Source: JBDSSS01 sp963764195 (GTDB lineage: Bacteria > Actinomycetota > Actinomycetes > Actinomycetales > Dermatophilaceae). From it: a stretch of DNA of 64,000 nucleotides. The notes under the pieces are model-generated. The model did no database searches. It saw only the letters and a program-made list of their open reading frames with translations, and was not told the origin of the DNA. This document shows positions 18,295 through 26,416 of the stretch, one piece after another. The position numbers and the translations under genes were made by a program. Positions within the stretch are counted from its first letter, which is position 1. Each line of letters begins with the position of its first letter. The DNA lies in assembly GCA_963764195.1 (NCBI GenBank), contig CAVXRG010000003.1, positions 310,001 through 374,000 of the forward strand. Reading direction: 5' to 3'.

Positions 18295-19251
18295 GTGACA
18301 GCCGACCGCGAGCCGCTCCATGACCTCGCCCTCTCCCGGGCCACCCTCGACCGGGGTGGCCTCGAGCGTCGGGACCCCGACCTGCTGGCCCGGCTGCTCG
18401 CCGACCCGGGCACCCGGGTGCTCGACCTGCGCGACCTCGAGGTGCCGGTGTCGACGAACGGCGACGACTACGCGATCGTGCTGCGCCCTCCGGCTCCCGC
18501 GGACCCGGCCCACCTCGTCGTGCACCTCGGGCGCGACGGCGACGGGACGGCATACCTCGCCGTCATCGACCCCCGGCCCGCCGGCGACGTCACGGGCACC
18601 GAGGGGGAGAGCGGGCACCGGGGCGAGTGGGTGACGCTCCGGCAGGCCGGGGCAGCGCTCGGCGACCGCGACGCCGGCCTCTTCACGACGGCGCTCGCGC
18701 TCGCCAACTGGCACGCGAGCCATCAGCACTGTCCGCGCTGCGGCGCTCGCACCGAGCCGGTCCAGGCCGGTTGGGTGCGGCGCTGCCCGGCGGACGGCAG
18801 CGAGCACTACCCGCGCACCGACCCGGCCGTCATCATGTCGGTCGTGGATGGGGACGGCCGACTCCTGCTCGGCCGCGGCGCCACCTGGCCGGAGGGTCGG
18901 TTCTCCGTGCTGGCGGGATTCGTCGAGTCGGGCGAGTCGCTCGAGGCCGCCGTCGCGCGTGAGGTGGCCGAGGAGGTCGGGATCGCCGTCGACGACGTCG
19001 TCTACCTCGGCAACCAGCCGTGGCCCTTCCCGTCCTCACTGATGGTGGGCTTCACCGCGACGACGCGGGCGGTCGAGCTCACCCTGGACCCGGCGGAGAT
19101 GGCCGAGGCGCGGTGGGTCTCCCGCGAGGACTACCGCCGGGCGCTGCGCGAGGGGACGATGCAGACCCCGAGCGGCATCTCCATCGCCCGCCGCATCATC
19201 GAGCGCTGGCTGGGCGGGTCGGTCGAGGACGAGGGCCCCGCCGCCTGGTGA
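18295..19251 (+). CDS. nudC: NAD(+) diphosphatase NudC
   Basis: 318 residues with the three NudC hallmarks: a zinc finger ('HCPRCG' and 'RRCPADG', about 142-164), a Nudix box ('GFVESGESLEAAVAREVAEEVGI', shown in parts: G..E..RE..EE.G) at about 205-227, and 'NQPWPFPSSLM', the NAD-selective SQPWPFPxS motif with Asn for Ser. It hydrolyses NADH/NAD to NMN(H) and AMP and, in characterised homologues, removes NAD caps from RNA. GTG start 18295. It faces mycoredoxin (6-bp gap), an arrangement like Rv3199c/Rv3198A. The Ser-to-Asn change is conservative and probably tolerated. Confidence 0.93.
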   Translation: MTADREPLHDLALSRATLDRGGLERRDPDLLARLLADPGTRVLDLRDLEVPVSTNGDDYAIVLRPPAPADPAHLVVHLGRDGDGTAYLAVIDPRPAGDVTGTEGESGHRGEWVTLRQAGAALGDRDAGLFTTALALANWHASHQHCPRCGARTEPVQAGWVRRCPADGSEHYPRTDPAVIMSVVDGDGRLLLGRGATWPEGRFSVLAGFVESGESLEAAVAREVAEEVGIAVDDVVYLGNQPWPFPSSLMVGFTATTRAVELTLDPAEMAEARWVSREDYRRALREGTMQTPSGISIARRIIERWLGGSVEDEGPAAW

Positions 19252-19257
19252 CGGGGT

Positions 19258-19551
19258 TCAGCCCTCGAGGCGGGCCACCACCTCGGCGAGCGAGGGGTTG
19301 GTGGCGGTGCTCCCGTCGGGGAAGACGACCGTCGGGACGGTCCGGTTGCCGCCGTTGACCTGCTCGACGAACTCGACGTGCTCGGGGTGGGCGTCGATGT
19401 CGATCTCCGTGAAGGGGACCTGGTCGCGGGTCAGCTGGCTGCGCAACCGGGCGCAGAAGCCGCACCAGCCGGTCGCGAGCATCGTCACGCTGCCCGCCGG
19501 CGGGGTGAGGTCGTCGGGGGCGGTGCTCGCGTCGGGGCGGTGGCTGGCCAT
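19258..19551 (-). CDS. mrx1: Mycoredoxin (glutaredoxin-like, CGFC)
   Basis: 97-residue thioredoxin-fold protein with 'GWCGFCARL' (Cys30 and Cys33) and the cis-Pro loop 'RTVPTVVF'. It matches mycoredoxin-1 of actinobacteria, which reduces mycothiol-protein mixed disulfides in the cytoplasm. Start ATG 19551; the frame is open upstream but the residues before this Met are unlike the family. The SigH/anti-sigma pair at 49 kb is the usual regulator of such thiol genes, though I cannot point to a clear SigH promoter here. Confidence 0.87.
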   Translation of the reverse strand: MASHRPDASTAPDDLTPPAGSVTMLATGWCGFCARLRSQLTRDQVPFTEIDIDAHPEHVEFVEQVNGGNRTVPTVVFPDGSTATNPSLAEVVARLEG

Positions 19552-19599
19552 GGGGGCTCCTCGATGGTGGGTGTCGTCGTCGGATGCAAGGATGACCCA

Positions 19600-20439
19600 A
19601 TGGGCAAGCGTCACGGCAAGCGGGTCAAGCGGATGGACGTCGCTCTCTACGAGGCGGAGCTGAAGCGGCTGCAAGCCGAGCTCGTGAGCCTCCAGGAGTG
19701 GGTGCGCGCCTCCGGGGCCCGGGTCGTCGTGATCTTCGAGGGCCGGGACGCCGCGGGCAAGGGCTCGGCGATCAAGCGGATCACCGAGTACCTCAACCCC
19801 CGCTTCGCCCGGATCGCCGCCCTGCCGGCGCCGAGCGAGCGCAACCGCACGGAGTGGTACTTCCAGCGCTACGTCGAGCACCTCCCGTCCGCCGGCGAGA
19901 TGGTCCTGTTCGACCGATCCTGGTACAACCGGGCCGGCGTCGAGCGCGTGATGGGCTTCTGCACCGACGAGCAGTACGAACGCTTCCTCGCCCAGGCCCC
20001 CGTGTTCGAGCAGATGCTCGTCGACGACGGGATCATCCTGCGCAAGTACTGGTTCAGCGTCTCCGACGTCGAGCAGGAGCGTCGCTTCCGCTCGCGCGCG
20101 AAGGACCCGATGCGCCAGTGGAAGCTCTCCCCGATGGACCTCGAGTCGATCACCCGGTGGGAGGACTACTCCGAGGCCAAGGACCGGATGATGGCCGCCA
20201 CCGACACGGCCTGGGCCCCATGGTCGGTCGTGGAGTCCGAGGACAAGCGGCGCTCGCGGCTCAACGTCATCCACCACCTGCTCACCTCGGTCCCGCACGA
20301 GCCGGTCCTGCCCGAGGTGCCGCCAGTCCCGGCGCGTCCACCGGCCCGCGGCTACGTCCGGCCTCCGCAGGACGACCAGAACTACGTGCCCGACCACGCC
20401 GGCCAGGTCATCGCCGCAGCCGAGGGTGAGACGCCCTGA
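19600..20439 (+). CDS. ppk2: Polyphosphate kinase 2 family protein
   Basis: 279 residues with PPK2 signatures: Walker A 'FEGRDAAGKGSAIKRI' (48-60), lid and Walker B 'MVLFDRSWYNRAGVERVMGF', and 'KYWFSVSDVEQERRFRSR'. PPK2 enzymes move phosphate between polyphosphate and nucleotides, mainly polyP-driven phosphorylation of GDP/ADP or NMPs. The 40 C-terminal residues are Pro-rich and variable. ATG 19600 begins 'MGKRHGKRVKRMD'. Its stop overlaps the probable CTG start of uvrD2 (CTGA), so the two are likely translated together. Confidence 0.9.
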   Translation: MGKRHGKRVKRMDVALYEAELKRLQAELVSLQEWVRASGARVVVIFEGRDAAGKGSAIKRITEYLNPRFARIAALPAPSERNRTEWYFQRYVEHLPSAGEMVLFDRSWYNRAGVERVMGFCTDEQYERFLAQAPVFEQMLVDDGIILRKYWFSVSDVEQERRFRSRAKDPMRQWKLSPMDLESITRWEDYSEAKDRMMAATDTAWAPWSVVESEDKRRSRLNVIHHLLTSVPHEPVLPEVPPVPARPPARGYVRPPQDDQNYVPDHAGQVIAAAEGETP

Positions 20440-22604
20440 GCCCCGCAGCCCCCCCGTCCGTCAGCCCCGACGCGATCCTCGCCGGTCTCGACCCCGAGCA
20501 GCGCGAGGTGGCGATGGCGCCGCCGGGACCGCTCTGCGTCCTCGCCGGCGCGGGGACGGGCAAGACCCGCGCGATCACCCACCGCATCGCGTATGCCGCC
20601 CACGCCGGACTCGTCCAGCCGCAACGCGTGCTCGCGGTGACCTTCACGGCACGCGCCGCCGGGGAGATGCGGACCCGGCTGCGCGGGCTCGGCGTGCCCG
20701 GCGTGCAGGCGCGCACCTTCCACGCCGCCGCGCTGCGCCAGCTGCACTACTTCTGGCCGCAGACCATCGGCGGGGCGGCCCCCGAGGTGATGAGCTGGAA
20801 GGCCCCGGCCGTCGGGGAGGCCGCCGGACGGCTGCGGATGCAGTTCGACCGCACGGTCATCCGCGACCTCGCCGGCGAGATCGAGTGGGCCAAGGTCAAC
20901 CTGCTGACGCCGCAGTCCTACGCCGCCGCGGCCCGAGCCGCGGGCCGTGAGTCCCCGGGCCTCGACCACACCGGGATGGCGCGGCTCTTCGAGGCCTACG
21001 AGGACGTCAAGACCCGTCGCGGGCAGATCGACTTCGAGGACGTCCTGCTGCTCACCGTCGGGATCCTCGACGAGCGCGAGGAGATCGCGCGCACCGTCCG
21101 CGGGCAGTACCGCCACTTCGTCGTCGACGAGTACCAGGACGTCAACGCCCTCCAGCAGCGGCTGCTCGACCTGTGGCTCGGGGAGCGCGACGACCTCTGC
21201 GTCGTCGGCGACCCCGCCCAGACGATCTACTCCTTCACCGGGGCCAGCCCCAAGCACCTGATCGGCTTCCCGCAGCGGTTCCCGGCGGCCAAGGTCGTCC
21301 GGCTCGTGCGCAACTACCGATCCTCGCCGCAGATCGTCGGCCTCGCCAACAGCGTCGTGTCGGCCGGCGTCGAGGCCGCTCGGTCCGGTGCCGTGCGGCT
21401 CGTCGCCCAGGGGGAGAGCGGGCCTGACCCCGTCCTCATCTCCTATCCCGACGACCCCGCGGAGGCGGCCGGGGTCGCGACCCGGATCCGTCAGCTCGTC
21501 GACTCCGGCCACCCGGCCAGCGAGATCGCGATCCTCTTCCGGACCAACGCGCAGTCCCAGTCCTACGAGACGGCGCTCACGGACGCCGACGTCTCCTACC
21601 TCGTCCGGGGCGGTGAGCGCTTCTTCGCCCGCAAGGAGGTCCGTGACGCGATCCTGTTGCTGCGGGGGGCGGCCCGCGCCGACGACGGGGAGAAGGCGCT
21701 CGGCTCGCTCGTGCGCGACGTCATCACCGGGGCCGGCTACGCACCCGAGCCGCCGAGCGGCGGGGCGACCCGGGAGCGGTGGGAGTCGCTCAACGCGCTG
21801 GCCACTCTCGCCGACGACCTCGCCGCCGCGAGCCCGGAGGCGCGCCTGCCCGACCTCGTCGCCGAGCTCGACCGCCGGGCCTCGGAGCAGCATGCGCCGG
21901 CCGTGCAGGGCGTCACGCTCGCGAGCCTCCACGCCGCCAAGGGCCTCGAGTGGGACACCGTCTTCCTCGTCGGGGCCTCGGACGGGCTGATCCCGATCTC
22001 GATGGCCGAGGGGGCGGCGGCCGTCGAGGAGGAGCGACGCCTGCTCTACGTGGGCCTGACCCGGGCGCGCCGCCAGCTGATCCTGTCGTGGTCGGGATCG
22101 CGCACCCCCGGCGGACGGTCCTCACGGCGGGTCTCGCGCTTCCTCGGTGCTGCGTCCGCGATCCTCGGCGACGGGGCCCGGTCGGAGGCGCGCTCGCCCC
22201 GGGGTCCCGGGGCGTCCGGCTCGCGCCGGTCATCGCCCAAACCAGCCCGGCGGGTCACCTGCAGCGGCTGCGGGGTCGAGCTGGAGACGGCGGCGCAGCG
22301 CAAGACCGGTCGCTGCGACACCTGCCCACCGACCTATGACGAGGCGCTGTTCGAGCGGCTGCGCGAGTGGCGTCTGGCCGTGTCGCGCGAGGCGAGCGTG
22401 CCCGCCTACGTCGTCTTCACCGACGCCACGCTCACGGCGATCGCCGAGCGCGAGCCCGCCGACGTGGCCGGCCTGTCGGCGATCAGCGGGGTCGGAGCCC
22501 GCAAGATCGAGCTCTACGGGCCGGCAGTCCTCGCCGTCCTGGGTGGAGCTGACCTCGAAAATGTTCTCCAGATGGACTCTGCGACAAGCGAACTCGCTGA
22601 GTGA
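20436..22604 (+). CDS. uvrD2: UvrD2-type DNA helicase with tetracysteine and HRDC domain; probable CTG start
   Basis: 722 residues if started at CTG 20436. The first ATG/GTG in frame (GTG 20508) lies inside the Q motif 'LDPEQREVAM' and would delete the Gln that reads adenine. The frame has a stop at 20427, leaving CTG as the only plausible start; it overlaps the ppk2 stop and follows a GAGGGTGAG ribosome site. Motor motifs: 'LAGAGTGKTRAI', 'VVDEYQDVN', 'GDPAQTIYSFTGAS', 'SLHAAKGLEWD'. Then comes a zinc-like tetracysteine (609, 612, 627, 630) and an HRDC domain from about 645. This is the UvrD2 architecture of mycobacteria, a 3'-5' helicase whose tetracysteine matters for unwinding. Confidence 0.9.
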   Translation: MSPAAPPSVSPDAILAGLDPEQREVAMAPPGPLCVLAGAGTGKTRAITHRIAYAAHAGLVQPQRVLAVTFTARAAGEMRTRLRGLGVPGVQARTFHAAALRQLHYFWPQTIGGAAPEVMSWKAPAVGEAAGRLRMQFDRTVIRDLAGEIEWAKVNLLTPQSYAAAARAAGRESPGLDHTGMARLFEAYEDVKTRRGQIDFEDVLLLTVGILDEREEIARTVRGQYRHFVVDEYQDVNALQQRLLDLWLGERDDLCVVGDPAQTIYSFTGASPKHLIGFPQRFPAAKVVRLVRNYRSSPQIVGLANSVVSAGVEAARSGAVRLVAQGESGPDPVLISYPDDPAEAAGVATRIRQLVDSGHPASEIAILFRTNAQSQSYETALTDADVSYLVRGGERFFARKEVRDAILLLRGAARADDGEKALGSLVRDVITGAGYAPEPPSGGATRERWESLNALATLADDLAAASPEARLPDLVAELDRRASEQHAPAVQGVTLASLHAAKGLEWDTVFLVGASDGLIPISMAEGAAAVEEERRLLYVGLTRARRQLILSWSGSRTPGGRSSRRVSRFLGAASAILGDGARSEARSPRGPGASGSRRSSPKPARRVTCSGCGVELETAAQRKTGRCDTCPPTYDEALFERLREWRLAVSREASVPAYVVFTDATLTAIAEREPADVAGLSAISGVGARKIELYGPAVLAVLGGADLENVLQMDSATSELAE

Positions 22605-22647
22605 GCCGAACCCAGAAAAAGAATCTCGGAAAACGTCGGTAAATCAG

Positions 22648-22677
22648 TTGTGGCCCCTCCGAGCCCGCGCGTACCCT
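22648..22677 (+). promoter_or_regulatory. Predicted whiB7 leader promoter
   Basis: -35 TTGTGG (22648-22653), 18-bp spacer, -10 TACCCT (22672-22677). Just upstream is an AT-rich run (GGTAAATCAG and A-rich stretches from 22613), unusual in this genome. This fits the known WhiB7-SigA promoter type, in which the AT-hook contacts AT-rich DNA beside the -35. Expected start of RNA is about 22684, giving a leader of about 590 nt. Confidence 0.55.
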
Positions 22678-22746
22678 TGTCGAAGTCAAGCCCGGCGCCT
22701 AGGCGGCCAGCCGGGGCCCGCGATGAGCAGTGAGGAGGTCGGCCTG

Positions 22747-22989
22747 ATGGACACCATGACGATGACGAAGAGCGCAGTCTCCTGCGTCGCATTCGTGCGT
22801 CCGCGCCCGGCCGACCAGGTCATCGCTGCAGACGCCCCGATGGCGGACCAGGGGATCTCCCTGTCCGTCGCCCCCGCGCTCGGCCTCCGCGGCCACGATG
22901 CCCCGTTCCGGGGAGTCGTCCGCGTCGCCGCCGGCACGTACCTGACCTCCGATGTCGCTCGCTCCCTGCTCGGGAGGCCACCGGTCTGA
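22747..22989 (+). CDS. Upstream ORF in the whiB7 leader (80 aa)
   Basis: ATG 22747 follows a strong GAGGAGG ribosome site 6 nt upstream. The product starts MDTMTMTKSAVSCVAF and ends SLLGRPPV. It contains no domain I know. It ends 22 nt before a strong intrinsic terminator and 284 nt before whiB7, the layout of the uORF-controlled attenuators described for whiB7/wblC, where slowed translation under ribosome-targeting drugs prevents termination. Whether the peptide itself does anything is unknown. The codon use looks normal for the genome, so it could also be a small independent gene. Confidence 0.6.
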   Translation: MDTMTMTKSAVSCVAFVRPRPADQVIAADAPMADQGISLSVAPALGLRGHDAPFRGVVRVAAGTYLTSDVARSLLGRPPV

Positions 22990-23011
22990 CCCAGACCCCC
23001 GCCTCACGCAC

Positions 23012-23050
23012 AGGCCGCGAACCCGACATCACCGGGTCCGCGGCCTTTCT
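23012..23050 (+). terminator. Intrinsic terminator (attenuator) in whiB7 leader
   Basis: Stem of 14 positions with one internal mismatch (arms 23012-23025 and 23033-23046, 7-nt loop), followed by TTTCT. It lies after the uORF stop and well before the whiB7 start, so it would cut the transcript short unless an alternative fold forms. Confidence 0.7.
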
Positions 23051-23273
23051 CGTGTCCCAGGACACCTGGTCGCTCCCGACACCAGCCAGCACGCACCCAC
23101 CGGACAGCACCGGTGCCACACAGATCAGGGACCCCACGATGACTCCCCGGATGCCGAGCAGCAGGACCGAGGCCCGCACGAGCGGTGCGGACCTCCGGGC
23201 CCAACGTCCACGCACGACAGGAAGTAGTGAGCAGGCGCCGCTGGAGCAGGCGCCGGAGACGGAGGTGAGGACG

Positions 23274-23561
23274 ATGGAGTTGAGCGAGTTGCTCGACCTC
23301 ACCGGCGACGCCGAACAGGTGGGGGAGACCATCCCCTGCCGCGACTACGACGCGGAGCTCTGGTTCGCCGAGCGCCCGGAGGACGTCGAGTTCGCCAAGA
23401 CGCTCTGCGGGATGTGCCCGGCACGGGTCCAGTGCCTCGCCGGCGCCCTCGAGCGCGAGGAGCCGTGGGGGGTGTGGGGCGGCCAGCTGCTCGTCCAGGG
23501 CGCGGTCGTCGCCCGCAAGCGGCCCCGCGGACGCCCCCGCAAGCACCCGGTCGCCGCGTGA
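23274..23561 (+). CDS. whiB7: WhiB7-type transcriptional regulator
   Basis: 95-residue Wbl protein. Cys22, 45, 48 and 54 (C..CxxCx5C) bind a 4Fe-4S cluster; 'GVWGG' (66-70) contacts sigma factor; 'RGRPRK' (85-90) is the AT-hook that separates WhiB7 from other Wbl proteins. It activates intrinsic antibiotic-resistance genes and its own promoter together with the housekeeping sigma factor. ATG 23274 is preceded by GGAGGTGAGG. It follows uvrD2 as in mycobacteria (Rv3198c-Rv3197A) but is separated from it by a long leader with uORF and terminator. The next genes on this strand are a 44-codon ORF and then convergent ABC1. Confidence 0.95.
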   Translation: MELSELLDLTGDAEQVGETIPCRDYDAELWFAERPEDVEFAKTLCGMCPARVQCLAGALEREEPWGVWGGQLLVQGAVVARKRPRGRPRKHPVAA

Positions 23562-23639
23562 CCGAGCGATCGGACCGACCGGACCGCACAGTCCATCCAG
23601 ACCATCCAGACCATCGAGAAGACAGACGAGGAGAACGCC

Positions 23640-23774
23640 ATGAACCAGCTGGAGCAGCTGGCGCGCGAGCGGATCCACCAGCGCAGCCACCGAGCAGACC
23701 GCAGCGGCTTCCGCCGCAGCGCCCGGCTCATCGCGCAGGAGATCCGGTCACAGCGTCGCCATCACGCCGAGTGA
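23640..23774 (+). CDS. Small basic protein of unknown function (44 aa)
   Basis: ATG 23640 follows a GAGGAGA ribosome site. The 44-residue product starts MNQLEQLARERIHQ and is rich in Arg, Gln and His ('RSHRADRSGFRRSARL'), predicted helical and strongly basic. It lies 78 bp after whiB7 on the same strand and ends just before the shared terminator, so it is probably co-transcribed with whiB7. I recognise no family. It may be a nucleic-acid- or ribosome-binding microprotein, or simply a short conserved ORF. Confidence 0.55.
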   Translation: MNQLEQLARERIHQRSHRADRSGFRRSARLIAQEIRSQRRHHAE

Positions 23775-23805
23775 GCCGACCCGGCCACGACGGCGCGCAG
23801 GAGCA

Positions 23806-23839
23806 GAGCCGCGGGTGACCCCGACGTCACCCGCGGCTC
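23806..23839. terminator. Bidirectional hairpin terminator
   Basis: Perfect 14-bp stem (23806-23819 / 23826-23839, loop CCCGAC) between the whiB7 unit and the convergent ABC1 kinase gene; it includes the latter's stop codon. Confidence 0.75.
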
Positions 23840-25215
23840 GGCGCGTCCTGGACGTCCTCGGCGACCTCGTCGACCTCGGCGACCTCGTCGACCTCGTCGA
23901 CCGGCGGCAGGTCGGCGCCCGGCAGGAGGGCGTCCACCGCGGCCCGACCCTGCACGGTGCCGCCGAGCTGGCTGAGCACCCCGATCCCGCCACCCCAGAC
24001 ACGGTGGATGAGCAGGTACTCGGGGGGCAGGTTGAGCTTGTAGGCCACCGCGTAGTTCGGCTGTCGAGGGTCGTTGATGTGGGCGAAGACCCCGCGGAGC
24101 CAGTCGCGGCTGAAGGTGAACTCGTCGGTGCGGAAGGGCGCGAGGAAGGGCTCGAGGTAGTCGAGCAGGCGCGCGGGCTCGAGGTCGATCGACGACTTGA
24201 CGAAGCCGATCTCGCGCAGACCGTCGAGCACCGCCTCCGCACCGCCCTCGAGACCGCTCGTGAGCAGGTGGCCGATCTCGGGCGGCATCCCGCCGGGCAG
24301 GTGGTTGACGGCGCCGAAGTCGATGACCCCCAGGCGCCCCTCGGGGGTGATCCGGAAGTTGCCCGGGTGGGGGTCGGCGTGCAGCATGCCCGAGCGTGCC
24401 GGACCGGCCATCAGGAACTCGAGGTAGAGCTGCGAGGCCGCGTCGCGCTGGGCCGGGCTGCCGTCGGCGATGATCCGCGAGAGCGGGACCCCGTCGAGCC
24501 ACTCCGAGACGATGACGTGCTCGGTCGACTCGAGCACCTCGGGAATGCGGAACCACTCGTCGTCGCGGAACGCGTCCGCGAAGCCGGCCTGCGACTGCGC
24601 CTCGAGGCGGTAGTCGAGCTCCTCGGCCATCCGGTCACGCAACTCGTCGAGGATCGGCCCGATCTCGATGCCGGGGATCCAGCCGGCCGTCAGCTTGGCC
24701 ACCCGCGAGATCTGCTTGAGGTCGCCCATCAGGGCCGCCCCGGCGCCGGGGTACTGGATCTTGACCGCGACGTCACGGCCGTCGGCCCAGACACCGCGGT
24801 GCACCTGACCGATCGAGGCGGAGGCGACGGGGGCGTCCTGGAAGGACTCGAAGCGGGAGCGCCACCGCGTGCCGAGCTCGGCACGCAGGACCCGGTGCAC
24901 CGAGGTCGTCGGCATCGGCGGGGCGCTGTCCTGCAGCTTGGTGAGTGTTGCCCGGTAGGGCACGGCGAGCTCCTCGGGGAAGGCCGCCTCGAAGATCGAG
25001 AGGGCCTGGCCGAACTTCATCGCTCCACCCTTGAGCTCGCCCAGCACCTGAAACATCTGCTCGGCGGTGCGCTGCTGCAGCTCGGCGGCGACGAGCTCGG
25101 CGGGCCGACCGCCGAGGCGCTTGCCGAGGCCGAGGGCGGTCCGCCCGGCGAACCCGAGGGGCACGCTGGCGAGCTTGGCCGAGCGCACCACTGCCTTGCG
25201 GGGCAGGTCCGTCAC
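23827..25215 (-). CDS. ABC1/UbiB-family atypical kinase
   Basis: 462 residues with the ABC1 signatures: KxGQ 'MKFGQALS' (about 67), Ala-rich loop 'ASASIGQVHRG' in place of a Gly-loop, catalytic 'HADPHPGNF' and metal 'VIDFGAVNH'. It corresponds to Rv3197. UbiB-type proteins act as ATPases in lipid or quinone metabolism; in actinobacteria the role is not settled, and Rv3197 has been linked to macrolide tolerance, consistent with its place beside whiB7. The C-terminal 30 residues are acidic with VDEVxEV repeats. No membrane helix is evident. Confidence 0.88.
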   Translation of the reverse strand: MTDLPRKAVVRSAKLASVPLGFAGRTALGLGKRLGGRPAELVAAELQQRTAEQMFQVLGELKGGAMKFGQALSIFEAAFPEELAVPYRATLTKLQDSAPPMPTTSVHRVLRAELGTRWRSRFESFQDAPVASASIGQVHRGVWADGRDVAVKIQYPGAGAALMGDLKQISRVAKLTAGWIPGIEIGPILDELRDRMAEELDYRLEAQSQAGFADAFRDDEWFRIPEVLESTEHVIVSEWLDGVPLSRIIADGSPAQRDAASQLYLEFLMAGPARSGMLHADPHPGNFRITPEGRLGVIDFGAVNHLPGGMPPEIGHLLTSGLEGGAEAVLDGLREIGFVKSSIDLEPARLLDYLEPFLAPFRTDEFTFSRDWLRGVFAHINDPRQPNYAVAYKLNLPPEYLLIHRVWGGGIGVLSQLGGTVQGRAAVDALLPGADLPPVDEVDEVAEVDEVAEDVQDAPSRG

Positions 25216-25321
25216 GGTGCCACCGCTGCTCTCGTCGTGCTGGTCGCGCTCACCTCTCGACTCTAGACGAGAGCCGCCGGCGCCGACGGACCGCCGGGGC
25301 CCGGCCGGCTCGTGCGCTCGC

Positions 25322-26245
25322 TCACGCGGCGGCGCGGGTCGGCGGCCCGCCGTCCGGACGCGCGTGCCGGCCGCACCGGGGGTGGGTGGTCCAGCGGCGG
25401 TGGTCCATCCGGGGCCACGGCGCGCTCACTTCGACGGAGACACCGCTCGGGGGAGGGTCACCGCGCAGCAGGTGGGTCGCGAAGAGTCCGACGCTGCCGG
25501 CGACGAGCTGGGACAGGGAGGGCTCCGGCTCGGGCGGAGCCGGTGGCGCCGCGACGACCGGGCCCGCTCCGCACAGCTGGGCCATCAAGGTGGGCCACGC
25601 CTCGTCGTGGTCGGTGCGGTGCAGGTCGAGGCACCAGAGGCACGGGCCGCGCCGGTCGTGCACGAGGGGGCCGACGGTTGCTCGACGACCCGAGCTGACG
25701 ACCGGCAGGTGGGGGACGTCGTGCTCGAGCCACAGGTCGCCGCGCTGCGGGTCGAGCGCGGTCGCGGAGACGATCACGACGAGCGCGGGATCATGTCGGG
25801 CCGGGTCCGAGACGACGAGGTCGACGAGCGGGCGGCCATGGCTCAACCGGCCGATCCCGCTGCGGCGCAGGAGAGCCGCGATGTCATCTGACAGCTCACC
25901 CACCCCGTCGACGACGACGTGACGGGTCGCGGTCGAGCCCGCTCGATCATCGGCCCGGCTCGGGCGCGGGCTGCCGTCGTCGAGCACCTCGAGCCGGCGC
26001 AGGAGGTCGAGCAGGGATCGCCACCGCGCCGCCGGCACCCCGGCCCGTCGGGCGGACCGCTGGGCCGCCTCGGCGGAGCGGCTCCCGTCGAGCAGGGCGA
26101 GGGCCGCGACCTCGGTGGCCCGCAGGCCCGTGATGATCGGTCCCCCCTCGAGCACCCCGAACTGGACCTCACCACGTCGCCGGGCGATGGGACGCAGCCA
26201 CGGCGGGATGGTCGGGTGGTGCGGGCCGGGCAGGACGGCGCCCAT
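25322..26245 (-). CDS. ThiF/TOMM-precursor-binding-like protein
   Basis: 307 residues resembling the family labelled bacteriocin cyclodehydratase or TOMM leader-peptide-binding proteins (Rv3196-like). The first 85 residues form a winged-helix-like region ('GLRATEVAALALLDG'), then comes a short Rossmann-like segment 'VVVDGVGELSDDIAALL'. Two zinc-type Cys pairs follow, 'CLWC' (about 205) and 'HPRCGRHA' near the C-terminus, though the second pair shows only one Cys. The ATP-binding Arg and Asp of true E1 enzymes are not obvious. No precursor peptide, YcaO or dehydrogenase gene lies nearby, so this is probably a housekeeping relic of the fold rather than a bacteriocin enzyme. Confidence 0.65.
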   Translation of the reverse strand: MGAVLPGPHHPTIPPWLRPIARRRGEVQFGVLEGGPIITGLRATEVAALALLDGSRSAEAAQRSARRAGVPAARWRSLLDLLRRLEVLDDGSPRPSRADDRAGSTATRHVVVDGVGELSDDIAALLRRSGIGRLSHGRPLVDLVVSDPARHDPALVVIVSATALDPQRGDLWLEHDVPHLPVVSSGRRATVGPLVHDRRGPCLWCLDLHRTDHDEAWPTLMAQLCGAGPVVAAPPAPPEPEPSLSQLVAGSVGLFATHLLRGDPPPSGVSVEVSAPWPRMDHRRWTTHPRCGRHARPDGGPPTRAAA

Positions 26246-26350
26246 GGGACCTCCGGTTCAGCGGGTGGCGGTGGTCCCAGCGTGTCAGCCGTCACGCCCC
26301 CCGACGCCTCGCCGTCCACAACCCCGACGCGGGCCCGATGCCGGGCACGC

Positions 26351-26385
26351 AGGAGGGGCGGGACCGATGCGGTCCCGCCCCTCCT
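26351..26385. terminator. Hairpin terminator
   Basis: Perfect 15-bp stem (26351-26365 / 26371-26385, loop GATGC), about 30 bp beyond the stop of the small zinc-ribbon gene on the minus strand. Confidence 0.75.
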
Positions 26386-26416
26386 CGCGGCGCGTGTGGG
26401 CGCCGCTACGACCTGG

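Noticed and set aside
25322..26245. Bacteriocin/TOMM biosynthesis cluster
   Set aside because: No precursor, YcaO or dehydrogenase nearby; neighbours are housekeeping genes in conserved order.
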